Positions 26,637-35,354 of a DNA stretch of 64,000 nt are shown here, one piece after another. The DNA comes from Verrucomicrobiota bacterium. Its GTDB lineage: Bacteria > Verrucomicrobiota > Lentisphaeria > Oligosphaerales > Oligosphaeraceae. The notes below the pieces were generated by a model. It did no database searches, was not told the origin of the DNA, and saw nothing but the letters and a program-made list of their open reading frames with translations. A program made the position numbers and the translations under genes. How positions within the stretch are numbered: position 1 is the first letter of the stretch; each line of letters opens with the position of its first letter. The DNA lies in contig JAGVUR010000084.1 of assembly GCA_019136135.1 (NCBI GenBank), forward strand, positions 45,981 to 109,980. The letters run 5' to 3'.

Positions 26637-29039
26637 ATGACGGAAGAACAACAAACATCTATTGACGACAATTTGCAGATTAGCTTCGAAGACGCGCTGA
26701 CGCCTACCGAAGAAAACACTCCACAAGAACAAACTTCGGAAACACCCGAGGAAGCCACGAAGGAAGTCGAATCCGAGGTTCAGGAATCGACGGAACAGGA
26801 TTCTGGCGAGACCATGACCTTTGCGGATTTCGGGTTCTCCCCCGAGATCATTCAGGGCTTGGAAGCCGCTGGCTTCAAGGAACCCACTCCCATTCAAGTC
26901 AAGGCAATCCCACCCGCAATGGAGGGACGCGACCTGATCGGACAAGCCCTGACAGGCACAGGCAAAACCGCCGCCTTCGGCCTGCCAATCATGAACAAAA
27001 TCATGAACGAGCCAGGACTCAACCTCCTCGTACTCGTTCCAACACGCGAACTCGCAGCACAAGTCTCGAACGAACTCTTCAAGCTGGGAAGGTTCGCAAA
27101 TATCCATACCGCAGCCTTCACAGGCGGGCAATCCTACTCAAAGCAGGAAGCCATGCTTAAAAAGGGCATACACGTACTCGTCGCAACTCCGGGAAGATTG
27201 ATCGACCTGATCGAATCAGGACATTTCGACGATATCGACCCCAAGCACATCGTCGTTGACGAGGCGGACGAAATGCTGGACATGGGCTTCCTGGACGACG
27301 TCAAGCGGATCTTCGAGCACTTCTCCGGCGAACACCAGACGATGCTCTTCTCCGCAACAATGCCCAGACCCGTGGTGCAATTGGCGGAAACAATCCTAAA
27401 GGATCCAGTCAATATCACGACACGCATCAGCGAATCGACAAACAACGATATCGAACAACTCTTCTTCGTCATCGAAGACTCGGAACGAGCAGACGCAGTG
27501 ATCAGGCTGATCGACGCCAAAGACGTTACAAAGGGAATCATATTCTGCAGGACAAAGGAAGAAACCGACTCCCTCAACATCCTCCTCTCAGCCAGGGGAT
27601 ACAATGTCAACTGCCTACATGGCGACATGGAACAAGCGCAACGCTCCAGGGTGATGGCCGCATTCAGACGCGGCGAAATCGACATCCTGGTAGCGACTGA
27701 CGTGGCGGCACGGGGACTTGACGTCGATAACGTTTCCCACGTCTTCAACTACCACCTCCCCTTCGATTCACGCGGCTATGTCCATCGCATCGGCCGTACT
27801 GGACGCGCTGGCAAGACAGGCACAGCCATTACGTTGGTCACCCCAAGGGAACTCAGGCAATTGGAGGCGATCAGGAGAAACGTAGGCGCCCAATTGGAAA
27901 ACTGCTTAATCCCGACCCGTACGGAAGTAACCGAGCAAAGGCTCAAGAAAATCTTCCAGGAAATACACGATTACAAGTTGGACATTGACATCCTCAACCA
28001 AGTCCAGTCCCTGATCGTCAACCAAGACGTGATGGTCATCATCGCCAAACTGATCTCCCGCCAGCTGGAATCCGGCGGCGACCAAGGACCTGAACATATC
28101 GGCATAGCAGGACCAAGGCTCGCAAGGCTCCTTACGCCAAGGGAAAAACGCCCCGAACGACCAGAGCGCTCCGAACGCGGACGCCGATTCGGCAGGGAAG
28201 ACAGGCGTGACAGATCTGACAGGCCCAGAGGGCAAGACCGCGAACGCAAACCAAGACGGGAATATGACGCATGGGCCGACGAACAGCCTAAGCCCGAAAC
28301 AGAACGACACTACAAGCCAGAACGTCAGGACGACGAACCGCCAAGGCGCGAACGCCAACCGAGGCAGTTCGAACAAAACGACTTCGAGGCGAAACCACCA
28401 AGACACGAACGCCAACCGAGGCAGTTCGAACAAAACGACTTCGAGGCGCAACCGCCGAGACGCGAACGCCAACCGAGGCAGTTCGAACAAAACGACTTCG
28501 AGGCGCAACCGCCGAGACGCGAACGCCAACCGAGGCAGTTCGAGCAAAACGGCTTCGAGGCGAAACCGCCAAGACGCCAGGAACACTGGCAGGAACGCAA
28601 AGAACACAGGCAGGAGCGTCAGGACAAGTCGTACGGACGCGACCGATACGAGGAACCGAGAGGCAGGCGCGAAAACAGGCACGACTTCGATCATCGTGAC
28701 GGCGACTTCACCGAGTCAAGACGCAGATACACAAAGCCAGGCAACCTGGATAGACCTTCCTACGAGGAAAATGCGCCAAACTGGAAGGGCGACAAAGCAT
28801 CAAAGGCATCCTACAGGGACAGAACCCAACAAGGCGACAAGCCTAAATTCAGGGATGCGACCGAACATCAACCCAGAAAAGGGAAGTGGGAAAGCAAGTT
28901 CGATGACGCCAAGCCAAGGAAACGCAGGGAAGACAAGGAAAGGAAACCAGCCCAGGACACGCCCAAGTCCGGCAAAAAAGCCAAGAGAAACCTGCCACCA
29001 CCACCTCCGGGCGCAGGCAGGAACTGGTACTTCAACTAA
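26637..29039 (+). CDS. DEAD-box ATP-dependent RNA helicase with repetitive basic tail
   Basis: The start at 26637 gives MTEEQQTSIDDN and 800 residues; the frame is open upstream but with unconvincing composition. After an acidic leader of about 60 residues the helicase core shows all motifs: F65 and Q87 of the Q motif, ALTGTGKT (104-111), PTRELAAQ, VDEADE (207-212), SAT (239-241), ATDVAARGLD and HRIGRTGRAG. Core layout matches DeaD/CsdA/RhlE-type helicases that unwind structured RNA in ribosome assembly and decay. Residues from about 500 are Arg/Glu/Gln-rich and disordered, with four tandem 19-residue units at about 568-643. The long AT-rich leader would suit cold-shock control, which is inference. 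Confidence 0.95.
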   Translation: MTEEQQTSIDDNLQISFEDALTPTEENTPQEQTSETPEEATKEVESEVQESTEQDSGETMTFADFGFSPEIIQGLEAAGFKEPTPIQVKAIPPAMEGRDLIGQALTGTGKTAAFGLPIMNKIMNEPGLNLLVLVPTRELAAQVSNELFKLGRFANIHTAAFTGGQSYSKQEAMLKKGIHVLVATPGRLIDLIESGHFDDIDPKHIVVDEADEMLDMGFLDDVKRIFEHFSGEHQTMLFSATMPRPVVQLAETILKDPVNITTRISESTNNDIEQLFFVIEDSERADAVIRLIDAKDVTKGIIFCRTKEETDSLNILLSARGYNVNCLHGDMEQAQRSRVMAAFRRGEIDILVATDVAARGLDVDNVSHVFNYHLPFDSRGYVHRIGRTGRAGKTGTAITLVTPRELRQLEAIRRNVGAQLENCLIPTRTEVTEQRLKKIFQEIHDYKLDIDILNQVQSLIVNQDVMVIIAKLISRQLESGGDQGPEHIGIAGPRLARLLTPREKRPERPERSERGRRFGREDRRDRSDRPRGQDRERKPRREYDAWADEQPKPETERHYKPERQDDEPPRRERQPRQFEQNDFEAKPPRHERQPRQFEQNDFEAQPPRRERQPRQFEQNDFEAQPPRRERQPRQFEQNGFEAKPPRRQEHWQERKEHRQERQDKSYGRDRYEEPRGRRENRHDFDHRDGDFTESRRRYTKPGNLDRPSYEENAPNWKGDKASKASYRDRTQQGDKPKFRDATEHQPRKGKWESKFDDAKPRKRREDKERKPAQDTPKSGKKAKRNLPPPPPGAGRNWYFN
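28338..28565 (+). repeat. Four 57-bp tandem repeats inside the helicase gene
   Basis: CGAACGCCAACCGAGGCAGT recurs at 28349, 28406, 28463 and 28520, exactly 57 bp apart. Each unit encodes E-R-Q-P-R-Q-F-E-Q-N-D-F-E-A-(K/Q)-P-P-R-(R/H). Because 57 is divisible by three the frame is kept, and long open frames also appear by chance in two other frames. Confidence 0.95.
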
Positions 29040-29195
29040 GGAACTGTTAAAAAATTAAGTTACCATTTCCGGTTTCTTTTGGCTTCCCTTCCCCTGTCCT
29101 GTCAGTCGCGTATGCGCATACGCACCTTGCTCAGCACAGGGGAAAAACAGCTCAAAATAACTCCAGAATTATTGCCTTAATTTTAGAACAGCTCC
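29040..29195. repeat. MITE-like imperfect inverted-repeat element
   Basis: The left end GGAACTGTTAAAAAATTAAG and the right end, read on the minus strand as GGAGCTGTTCTAAAATTAAG, are near-matching terminal inverted repeats. Inner arms also pair (CCCCTGTCCTG against CAGCACAGGGG). The tip contains GCGTATGCGCATACGC, a perfect palindrome. The left half is repeated, inverted, at 1069-1140. No transposase is encoded. It begins directly at the helicase stop codon. Confidence 0.7.
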
Positions 29196-29244
29196 TAAGC
29201 CCCCTAAAAAGTAGCCTGGGCAGACAGCCTTGATTGCTCAACGA

Positions 29245-30063
29245 TCAGCAGGACTTCCTCTCGGGCTTCCTACGCTTGCCACGCAGGGGCCGATATATTT
29301 CTTGCCTGAAGAATCGTCCCAACCGCAAGTACCAGGGCGCCTGTTCAATCGCCCTGTTCAGGTCGTCGTCAATCAAATCGGGATAAAACGACATGACGAT
29401 TCTCGCCAGCGAGAACAGATCCGAGTTGCGGAAGGCATTGAAGAGCATTCGCTTACCCCACCAGCTCCGCTCTTTCAAATGGATTGAAGTAGCCACATCG
29501 ACCATGCAAGGATTCCCGTCAGCCTGAATCATGATGTTGGCGCGACGCAAATCGCCGTGGACAAGCCCTGACGCATGCATCTTGCGAACCATCGAGATCA
29601 GTTCGACAAAGAATTCCCGGCTCGGTCGGGTGGTATCGTCATAATCACGTGTATCCCTAAGTCGTACCACGTTTTCCAGGAATTCCTCGACCAGGGTATC
29701 GGCGTCCAAGAGGGCATATGGTTTCGGAACCCTGATTCCGCATCGTTCGAAATCGACCAGCCTCTTGAACTCGTTTTTAAGGCTTCGCCGTCCAAAGAGG
29801 CGCCTGACCCAAAGCGGTCGATCCATGTATGTCTTGATCAGGCAAGCGAAACCGCATGGGAGTCGATGGCAGTAGACGTCGCAGCAACCGACGGAACGTG
29901 ACATTTTGAGCAGATCGCTTTCCGCCAAGATGCCACGAATGCCTTTGGCAGCCAATTCCTCTTGGAATTCGGCTTTGGCTTGGGTCAAATCAGTTGTTTT
30001 TGATGGTTCCCGTGTCACATTAATACCTTTGCAAAAATCGCCACGTCTTGTCGTCCTCCCCAT
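29245..30063 (-). CDS. KdkA/RIO-like lipopolysaccharide-type kinase
   Basis: The 272-residue product has a kinase-like fold of the Kdo kinase/InaA group. VYCHRLPCGFACLIKTY carries a candidate ATP-binding lysine, DTLVEEFLENVVRL forms the hinge, HASGLVHGDLRRANIMI is the catalytic loop with Asp and Asn, and CMVDVATSIHL replaces the DFG motif. Such enzymes phosphorylate lipid A-core sugars in the cytoplasm, so an envelope role is likely; the acceptor is unknown. The 30063 start lacks a ribosome site, and a GTG 15 codons downstream (VTREPSK) is an alternative. It starts divergently from the ABC-F gene 78 bp away. Confidence 0.75.
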   Translation of the reverse strand: MGRTTRRGDFCKGINVTREPSKTTDLTQAKAEFQEELAAKGIRGILAESDLLKMSRSVGCCDVYCHRLPCGFACLIKTYMDRPLWVRRLFGRRSLKNEFKRLVDFERCGIRVPKPYALLDADTLVEEFLENVVRLRDTRDYDDTTRPSREFFVELISMVRKMHASGLVHGDLRRANIMIQADGNPCMVDVATSIHLKERSWWGKRMLFNAFRNSDLFSLARIVMSFYPDLIDDDLNRAIEQAPWYLRLGRFFRQEIYRPLRGKRRKPERKSC

Positions 30064-30141
30064 TGCTTCGAAGCAACAGGCATAATACTATAACTCCTAT
30101 TTCTCAAACTACCTCGCCTTTCTAGTAAGGTTCTTTGGAAG

Positions 30142-32139
30142 ATGATACAATTTTCTCAGGTATACAAATCTTTTGGCAAGCAACAGGTTATCAGCAATGC
30201 CAGTTTTTCGATTCATCCCGGCGAGCGCGTCGGCATAGTTGGCCCCAATGGCAACGGCAAGAGTACATTGTTCGAGATGCTTGCAGGCCATCAGACGCCT
30301 GACAAGGGCGAGGTCAACTATCCCCAAGCCAAGCGCCTCGGCTACATGAAGCAGCAGGTCTTTCTTGGCGACGCAACGACTCCGCTGCTGGACTACGTGG
30401 AAAACGCCCTGCCCGAACTCGACGCAATCCATGATGAGATCCATGAGCTGGAACACGAAATGGATCGGATGGACGCCGAAGACAAGGCCCGGGCGCTCGC
30501 AAGACTGGGAACCCTTCAAACCGAATACGAACACCTGGGTGGATACGAACTCAAGAATCGAGCGGAAACAATACTCTCAGGACTAGGATTCAACCCGGAA
30601 CGATTCCATGACCCATTCGGAGATTTCTCCGGAGGATGGAAAATCCGTGCAGAACTCGCAAGGGTACTCGTGGCTAAACCCGATATCCTGCTACTCGACG
30701 AACCGACAAACTACCTCGACGTGCCGGCAATCGAATGGCTCAAGGACTACCTTAGGGTCTTCACAGGCACGCTGCTCCTGGTTTCCCATGACCGCTACCT
30801 GCTCAATTCGCTGACCTCGGTCACCATCGAGGTCATGGGCGGCCAGGTCACCAGATACCTGGGCAACTACGACCAGTACATCAAGGATCGAGCCGCAAGG
30901 CACGACCAACTCCTCGCGCAAAAGAAGAACATCGACCGCAAGCGCGATCAAATCGAGCGCTTCGTCGAACGATTCAAGTACAAGGCGACCAAGGCTGCCC
31001 AGGCACAAAGCCGTCAGAAGATGCTGGATCGCCTGGAGGACGTTGACGTTCCGAAGGTCACCGTCAAGGCGCCGAAAATCACCCTCCCCGTCCCGCCGCC
31101 CTCGGGGCAGGTCGTCGTCTCGCTCAGCGAGGCATCCTTCGGCTACTCGCCGGACAAGTTGCTCTTCGAGGACGTCGACCTGACGATCGAACGCGGAGAC
31201 AAGGCCGCCTTCGTCGGACTCAACGGTTTGGGCAAGACCACCCTGTTCAGGATTTTCTCCAACAAGCTCCAGCTGACGGGCGGCAAATGCTCCCTGGGGC
31301 ACGGTGTTGAAATCGGCTACCAATCCCAGGATTTCGCCGAGACGATGGATCCCGACAAGACCGTATTCGAAACCGTCCGCGCCGTCTCCGCCGATCATTC
31401 CGATGGAGAACTCAGAAACATGCTCGGAGGATTCGGATTCCCGGGCGAAACGATTGACAAGTACGTGCAAGTCCTCTCCGGTGGCGAAAAGGTACGACTG
31501 GCACTCGCCAGGCTGCTCCTCAGGCCAAATAACTTCCTGCTGCTCGACGAGCCGACGACGCACCTGGACATCTATGCGCGGGAAGCGCTCGAAGAAGCCC
31601 TGAGAAACTACCAGGGCACACTTTGCCTCATCTCCCATGACATCACGTTCGTCAGGAACCTCGCGACAACCATTTACGAGCTTACCCCCGGCAAGATCAC
31701 AAGATTCTACGGAAACTACGACTACTATCGAGAAAAACTCGCCGAAATGCAGCAGAAATCCGAGGAAGACAATTCCGAACCATCCGAGCCGCAGGCACAG
31801 CAACAGGAAGAAGCGCAACAACAGCCTATCTCCAGAAAAGAAAGGAAGCGGGAAGAAGCAAACATCAGAAACGAATTCTCTAAAATCAAGAGAAAGTACG
31901 AACAAGACATACAAGACGCCGAAGAAACTGTCGAAAAACTCGAGGCGGAACAACAAGAGATCTATGACGAGATCATAGAGGCCAAACCGGGAACCGATTT
32001 TGCGACCCTCAACAAAAGGCTTGCGGAAATCAAAAAGGAAATCGACGACGCATACTGGCAGTGGGATGAGGCGACCAGCGGACTCGAAGACGTCAACAAG
32101 CGATGCGATGAAAAAATCGCGGCGATCTCGCAGCGATGA
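30142..32139 (+). CDS. ABC-F family ATP-binding protein (Uup-like)
   Basis: The 665-residue soluble protein has two ABC domains. The first has GPNGNGKST, FSGGWKIRAELARVL (Gly-Trp replaces the usual Gly-Gln/Glu in the signature, as in many ABC-F proteins), LLLDEPTNYLD and VSHDRYLL. The linker at about 245-310 is the charged P-site tRNA interaction motif region. The second domain has GLNGLGKTT, LSGGEKVRLALARLL, LLLDEPTTHLD and ISHDITFV. A Q/E-rich stretch and a C-terminal coiled coil (about 560-665) follow, as in Uup. ABC-F proteins act on the ribosome rather than in membranes. GGAAG precedes the start. Its exact subgroup is uncertain. Confidence 0.92.
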   Translation: MIQFSQVYKSFGKQQVISNASFSIHPGERVGIVGPNGNGKSTLFEMLAGHQTPDKGEVNYPQAKRLGYMKQQVFLGDATTPLLDYVENALPELDAIHDEIHELEHEMDRMDAEDKARALARLGTLQTEYEHLGGYELKNRAETILSGLGFNPERFHDPFGDFSGGWKIRAELARVLVAKPDILLLDEPTNYLDVPAIEWLKDYLRVFTGTLLLVSHDRYLLNSLTSVTIEVMGGQVTRYLGNYDQYIKDRAARHDQLLAQKKNIDRKRDQIERFVERFKYKATKAAQAQSRQKMLDRLEDVDVPKVTVKAPKITLPVPPPSGQVVVSLSEASFGYSPDKLLFEDVDLTIERGDKAAFVGLNGLGKTTLFRIFSNKLQLTGGKCSLGHGVEIGYQSQDFAETMDPDKTVFETVRAVSADHSDGELRNMLGGFGFPGETIDKYVQVLSGGEKVRLALARLLLRPNNFLLLDEPTTHLDIYAREALEEALRNYQGTLCLISHDITFVRNLATTIYELTPGKITRFYGNYDYYREKLAEMQQKSEEDNSEPSEPQAQQQEEAQQQPISRKERKREEANIRNEFSKIKRKYEQDIQDAEETVEKLEAEQQEIYDEIIEAKPGTDFATLNKRLAEIKKEIDDAYWQWDEATSGLEDVNKRCDEKIAAISQR

Positions 32140-32267
32140 CCGCGAACACCAAGGCTAATTTTCCTGCCTGCTTTCCTTCGCCAATTCCATAATCGGCACT
32201 ATATTACTTATTTGCTGTTTCTTTTTATCCGCATATCATATCACAAGGTTGTCTTTAGGAGACGAAG

Positions 32268-33419
32268 ATGAAAATTGTACTCGCTTATTCTGGTGGATTG
32301 GACACATCGTGCATCTTGACCTGGCTTAGGGAAAAGTACGATGCTGAAGTGATCACCTTCTGCGCCAACATCGGGCAGGAAGAGGAATTGGATGGCCTTC
32401 ATGAAAAGGCATATGCCACCGGCGCCGTCAAGTCGTACATCGAGGATTTGAACGAGGTTTTCGCCAAGGACTACATCTTCCCGATGTTCCAAGCCAATGC
32501 GATTTACGAAAACATGTACTTGCTTGGCACCTCGATCGCCCGTCCCTTGATCGCAAAAAGACTGGTTGAAATCGCCAAGGAAGAAAAAGCCGAATACATC
32601 TGCCACGGCGCAACCGGCAAGGGCAACGACCAGATCCGCTTCGAACTCACTGCCTACGCTTTGAATCCTGACATCAAGGTGATCGCTCCTTGGAGATCGC
32701 CCGATTGGACCTTCAAGTCGCGTACCGACCTGATCAACTACGCCAAGGAAAAGAAGATCCCGATTACGGTTTCCGCCGCAAAACCCTACTCGATGGACCG
32801 AAACCTGCTGCACATCAGCTTCGAAGGCGGCGAATTGGAAGATCCCTGGAAGGAAGCGCCTGCCTCATGCCATGTCCTCACCACACCCGTCGAACAGGCG
32901 CCCGACCAAGCCGAATACGTGACGATCGAATTCGAAAAGGGGATTCCGGTCGCCGTCAACGGGAAAAAGCTTTCACCGGCCAACCTGATGCGCGAACTCA
33001 ACAGGCTGGGCGGCAAGCACGCCGTCGGACGCATTGACATTGTCGAGACCCGCTTCACCGGCATGAAGGATCGCGGCGTCTACGAGACTCCTGGCGGAAC
33101 GATTCTCTTCCACGCCCACAGGGCTTTGGAATCCATCTGCATGGACCGCGAAGTGATGAACATCCGCGACCAGCTGATTCCACAGTATTCCAGGATGGTC
33201 TACAACGGGTTCTGGTTCGCCCCCGAACGCAAATTCCTGCAAGCTGCGATCACCGAAAGCCAGAAGAACGTCACCGGCGAAGTCCGCGTCAAGCTCTACA
33301 AGGGCAACTGCTTCATCAGCGGTCGCCGCTCGCCATATACCCTCTACGACTCAGAAGTCGTCATTCATCGCACTCAACGCCCTCAGGCTCAGAATCGGCG
33401 CCAAAGCCCAAAAGCCTAA
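32268..33419 (+). CDS. argG: Argininosuccinate synthase with frameshifted C-terminus
   Basis: ArgG joins citrulline and aspartate with ATP in arginine synthesis. The N-terminus [20 protein letters not shown] with the PP-loop [34 protein letters not shown] and [10 protein letters not shown] are all typical, and AGGAG precedes the start. After YDSEVV (about residue 366) the frame departs from the family and ends in [17 protein letters not shown]. The expected ending [20 protein letters not shown] is present in another frame at 33364-33426. About 15 codons between YDSEVV and FIAL also seem missing. This points to a small deletion plus shift, or an assembly error. The C-terminal arm aids tetramer formation, so activity is uncertain. 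Confidence 0.93.
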   Translation: MKIVLAYSGGLDTSCILTWLREKYDAEVITFCANIGQEEELDGLHEKAYATGAVKSYIEDLNEVFAKDYIFPMFQANAIYENMYLLGTSIARPLIAKRLVEIAKEEKAEYICHGATGKGNDQIRFELTAYALNPDIKVIAPWRSPDWTFKSRTDLINYAKEKKIPITVSAAKPYSMDRNLLHISFEGGELEDPWKEAPASCHVLTTPVEQAPDQAEYVTIEFEKGIPVAVNGKKLSPANLMRELNRLGGKHAVGRIDIVETRFTGMKDRGVYETPGGTILFHAHRALESICMDREVMNIRDQLIPQYSRMVYNGFWFAPERKFLQAAITESQKNVTGEVRVKLYKGNCFISGRRSPYTLYDSEVVIHRTQRPQAQNRRQSPKA

Positions 33420-33435
33420 AGATTGACCGCGCACC

Positions 33436-33792
33436 ATGCAAATTGAATTGCTCAAAAGCAAGATCCATCGGGCGGAATTGACGGGTTTGGAACTCAACTA
33501 CGAGGGCAGCATGTCGATTGACAGGGACATCCTCGACCAGGCGGGCATACTCCCCTACGAGAAAATCCTCATCGTCAACCAAAGCAACGGATCGCGAATC
33601 GAGACCTACGCTATCGAGGGCGCCAGGGGATCAAGGGAATTCTGCCTCAACGGAGCCGCCGCACGATGCGGGTTCCCAGGCGACCTGGTCACAATCATGG
33701 CCTTCGCAACCATGACGCCCGAAGAGGCCAAACACTGGACACCAACAGTCGTGCTCATGAGCAATCACAACAAAAACGCCGATACAAAATAG
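33436..33792 (+). CDS. panD: Aspartate 1-decarboxylase
   Basis: The 118-residue pyruvoyl enzyme makes beta-alanine from aspartate for pantothenate and CoA. It has MQIELLKSKIHRAELTG and the self-cleavage site YEGS, where cleavage between Gly24 and Ser25 yields the pyruvoyl group. ILPYEKILIVNQSNGSR and LNGAAARCGFPGD are further family signatures. Length is normal. It begins 9 bases after the displaced argG stop at 33424-33426 and is probably co-transcribed with argG, an unusual pairing linked only by use of aspartate. A terminator follows. Confidence 0.96.
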   Translation: MQIELLKSKIHRAELTGLELNYEGSMSIDRDILDQAGILPYEKILIVNQSNGSRIETYAIEGARGSREFCLNGAAARCGFPGDLVTIMAFATMTPEEAKHWTPTVVLMSNHNKNADTK

Positions 33793-33816
33793 GCGAAACC
33801 ACAAAATCAACACACA

Positions 33817-33866
33817 AAGCCCCTGATTTGACGAGGCAACTCGACCAAGTCAGGGGTTTCTTTTTG
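33817..33866 (+). terminator. Rho-independent terminator after panD
   Basis: AAGCCCCTGATTTG (33817-33830) pairs with CAAGTCAGGGGTTT (33846-33859) with wobble, followed by CTTTTTG. It is the probable end of the argG-panD transcript. Confidence 0.85.
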
Positions 33867-33903
33867 CCCAATCTGCCTGCAAATGGAAGTTTTGAGCTGA
33901 TAG

Positions 33904-33942
33904 TGCGATGGTTTTTACATACAAAATCCCATCGCATTTTTT
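33904..33942 (+). terminator. Second terminator-like hairpin
   Basis: TGCGATGG (33904-33911) pairs with CCATCGCA (33929-33936), followed by six T. It is a backup terminator, or the end of a short transcript. The remainder of 33943-34161 holds no recognisable feature. Confidence 0.65.
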
Positions 33943-34161
33943 ACGCATGTCGAATAGACGCAAGACTTTGCGCCACTGGTGCATAACCATGCTTACCCCT
34001 GCTTTAGCCTGGGATGGGATGCCCCCAAATCAGGATGCCTTGTTAAGGTGCTACAGAAGACTAACCCATTTCAATAATTCCGCCCCTGCATTTAGTTTCC
34101 CCCCCCAAAAAATCGGTTGCGCCAAGTTGATACCATCAAAAAGTGTAAGAAAGCGACTCTA

Positions 34162-34536
34162 TTATTTCCTCTTTCCCGCGAATAAATGACGCAAAATAAT
34201 TGAAATCGTTCCAATGATAATACTTAGCGAAGTACTGGAAGCTAAGGTAATAAGAACTGTGTCTGACATGCAAGACCGACCTTGACAAATGTTTACAATT
34301 CCCGTGCCAATAAACAATAGCACTAAAAAACCAAGCCATCCATATGTAATAATTAAGACATGCGTAAAAATTCTATTTTTTAGAGAAATATCTTGGGCAT
34401 GTTCTTCTTTATCTAAGTCTCTATTGGCAAAAGCATCGCTTCCTTCTGGTGGCTTAACATCCTTTCCATCCTGCATATCTTCAGGGATTCTCTCAGCTCC
34501 AGCCACTACATCTTTAAAAATGTCTTTCATTGCCAC
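34162..34536 (-). CDS. Small two-helix membrane protein, candidate PanT toxin
   Basis: The 124-residue product has a soluble, charged N-terminal 50 residues (MAMKDIFKDVVAGAERIPEDMQDG) and two hydrophobic helices, VLIITYGWLGFLVLLFIGTGIV (about 58-79) and TVLITLASSTSLSIIIGTISII (about 91-112), ending LRHLFAGKRK. Translation probably starts at GTG 34536 directly after the stop of the Panacea-domain gene, with AAGGAG inside that gene 12 bases upstream, or at ATG 34530. Partners of Panacea antitoxins are very diverse, and a membrane-inserting toxin would fit the layout. That function is inference. The region is visibly AT-richer than its surroundings, suggesting acquisition. Confidence 0.7.
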   Translation of the reverse strand: MAMKDIFKDVVAGAERIPEDMQDGKDVKPPEGSDAFANRDLDKEEHAQDISLKNRIFTHVLIITYGWLGFLVLLFIGTGIVNICQGRSCMSDTVLITLASSTSLSIIIGTISIILRHLFAGKRK

Positions 34537-35067
34537 TTAACGTCCGCACTCCTTAATTACTGAATCAAGGATAGTTAAATTGCGTGGCAAGTTCCTCCTG
34601 ACTTCATCCTCATCTTCGGGGTTTTCTATACCTTGCTTTTTCAGTGTTACAAACCATGCGCCGCCCTCGGCATGGGATAATGCTCGCAAACGCCATGGTT
34701 CAATGACAGAAAGTTTCTCCCAGGCTTGAGTCAAAAAAGAGATAACATCGTAATCGCCACTGGGAATTACCGGAGTAACGAATTTGCAAGGAAAAAATGA
34801 ATTTGCTTCACATGGCTCAAGCTTAGAAATCGGCTCCGTTATATTTCCTTTACCATAATGTTTCAATTCATGGTAAAGAGATTCAATCACCGGACCATGT
34901 TGCCACGCAACCACGGGGTCAGAAAAGAGCGGCTTGCCCGTCCCCTTGAAATAAATAGCATGGGCAAAGAAAATCATCTTCTGAAGATGCATGTTGGAGA
35001 GGGGAGTCTCTTCCTTTCTGGCTTTTTCGATAAAAAAATTTGCAACAGCTACCGCTGAATAACACAT
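34537..35067 (-). CDS. Panacea (DUF4065/SocA-like) domain protein, candidate antitoxin
   Basis: The 176-residue product shows the Panacea signature: MCYSAVAVANFFIEKAR, LSNMHLQKMIFFAHAIYFKGTGKPLFSDPVVAWQHGPVIESLYHELKHYG at about 23-73, and WRLRALSHAEGGAW. This domain occurs in the proteolytic adaptor-antitoxin SocA and in PanA antitoxins that neutralise unrelated toxins. Here it spans most of the protein and is followed without any gap by a small membrane protein gene, the antitoxin-first order expected for such a pair. Base composition is AT-richer than the flanking genes. It could also be a phage-related Panacea protein with another role. Confidence 0.85.
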   Translation of the reverse strand: MCYSAVAVANFFIEKARKEETPLSNMHLQKMIFFAHAIYFKGTGKPLFSDPVVAWQHGPVIESLYHELKHYGKGNITEPISKLEPCEANSFFPCKFVTPVIPSGDYDVISFLTQAWEKLSVIEPWRLRALSHAEGGAWFVTLKKQGIENPEDEDEVRRNLPRNLTILDSVIKECGR

Positions 35068-35122
35068 GATACCACCTCCATTTTGTTATAAAAGTAACAT
35101 CCTCGAGATTTCCGAGTTTATT

Positions 35123-35332
35123 CTAATAACAGACATAATAATAAACTACCGCTTCTGTCATTTTTTGCAAATTCTGCTTGATTGATTTTAGCTTTATTGT
35201 TTCGGAATCTGTCGTTTTGGCGGTTATTTCCGTCAAGCGAAATGACATTCGCCCACCATCGGAGGCCTGAACTCCGACCTTGCGGTCATATGACCAGCCG
35301 CCAATGCAACGCCATTCGCCGAAACCCCTCAA
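35123..35332 (-). CDS. Uncertain short ORF at island boundary
   Basis: A 69-codon frame from a TTG reads LRGFGEWRCIGGWSYDRKVGVQASDGGRMSFRLTEITAK, then an AT-rich end. The first half has the base composition of the flanking chromosome, the second half that of the AT-rich island. It may be a genuine small gene, or a remnant cut by insertion of the island. It lies just downstream of the GH20-like gene on the same strand. Function unknown. Confidence 0.3.
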   Translation of the reverse strand: MRGFGEWRCIGGWSYDRKVGVQASDGGRMSFRLTEITAKTTDSETIKLKSIKQNLQKMTEAVVYYYVCY

Positions 35333-35354
35333 GGCATGAGGACGATTGCATGTT

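Noticed and set aside
28207..29058. Overlapping 283-codon plus-strand frame and long minus-strand frames within the helicase tail
   Set aside because: They are kept open by the 57-bp repeat (divisible by three) and biased codons; the helicase frame has all the motifs.
30691..31956. 421-codon minus-strand frame opposite the ABC-F gene
   Set aside because: It is a shadow of the biased codon use of the ABC-F gene, whose two complete ATPase domains leave no doubt about the coding strand.
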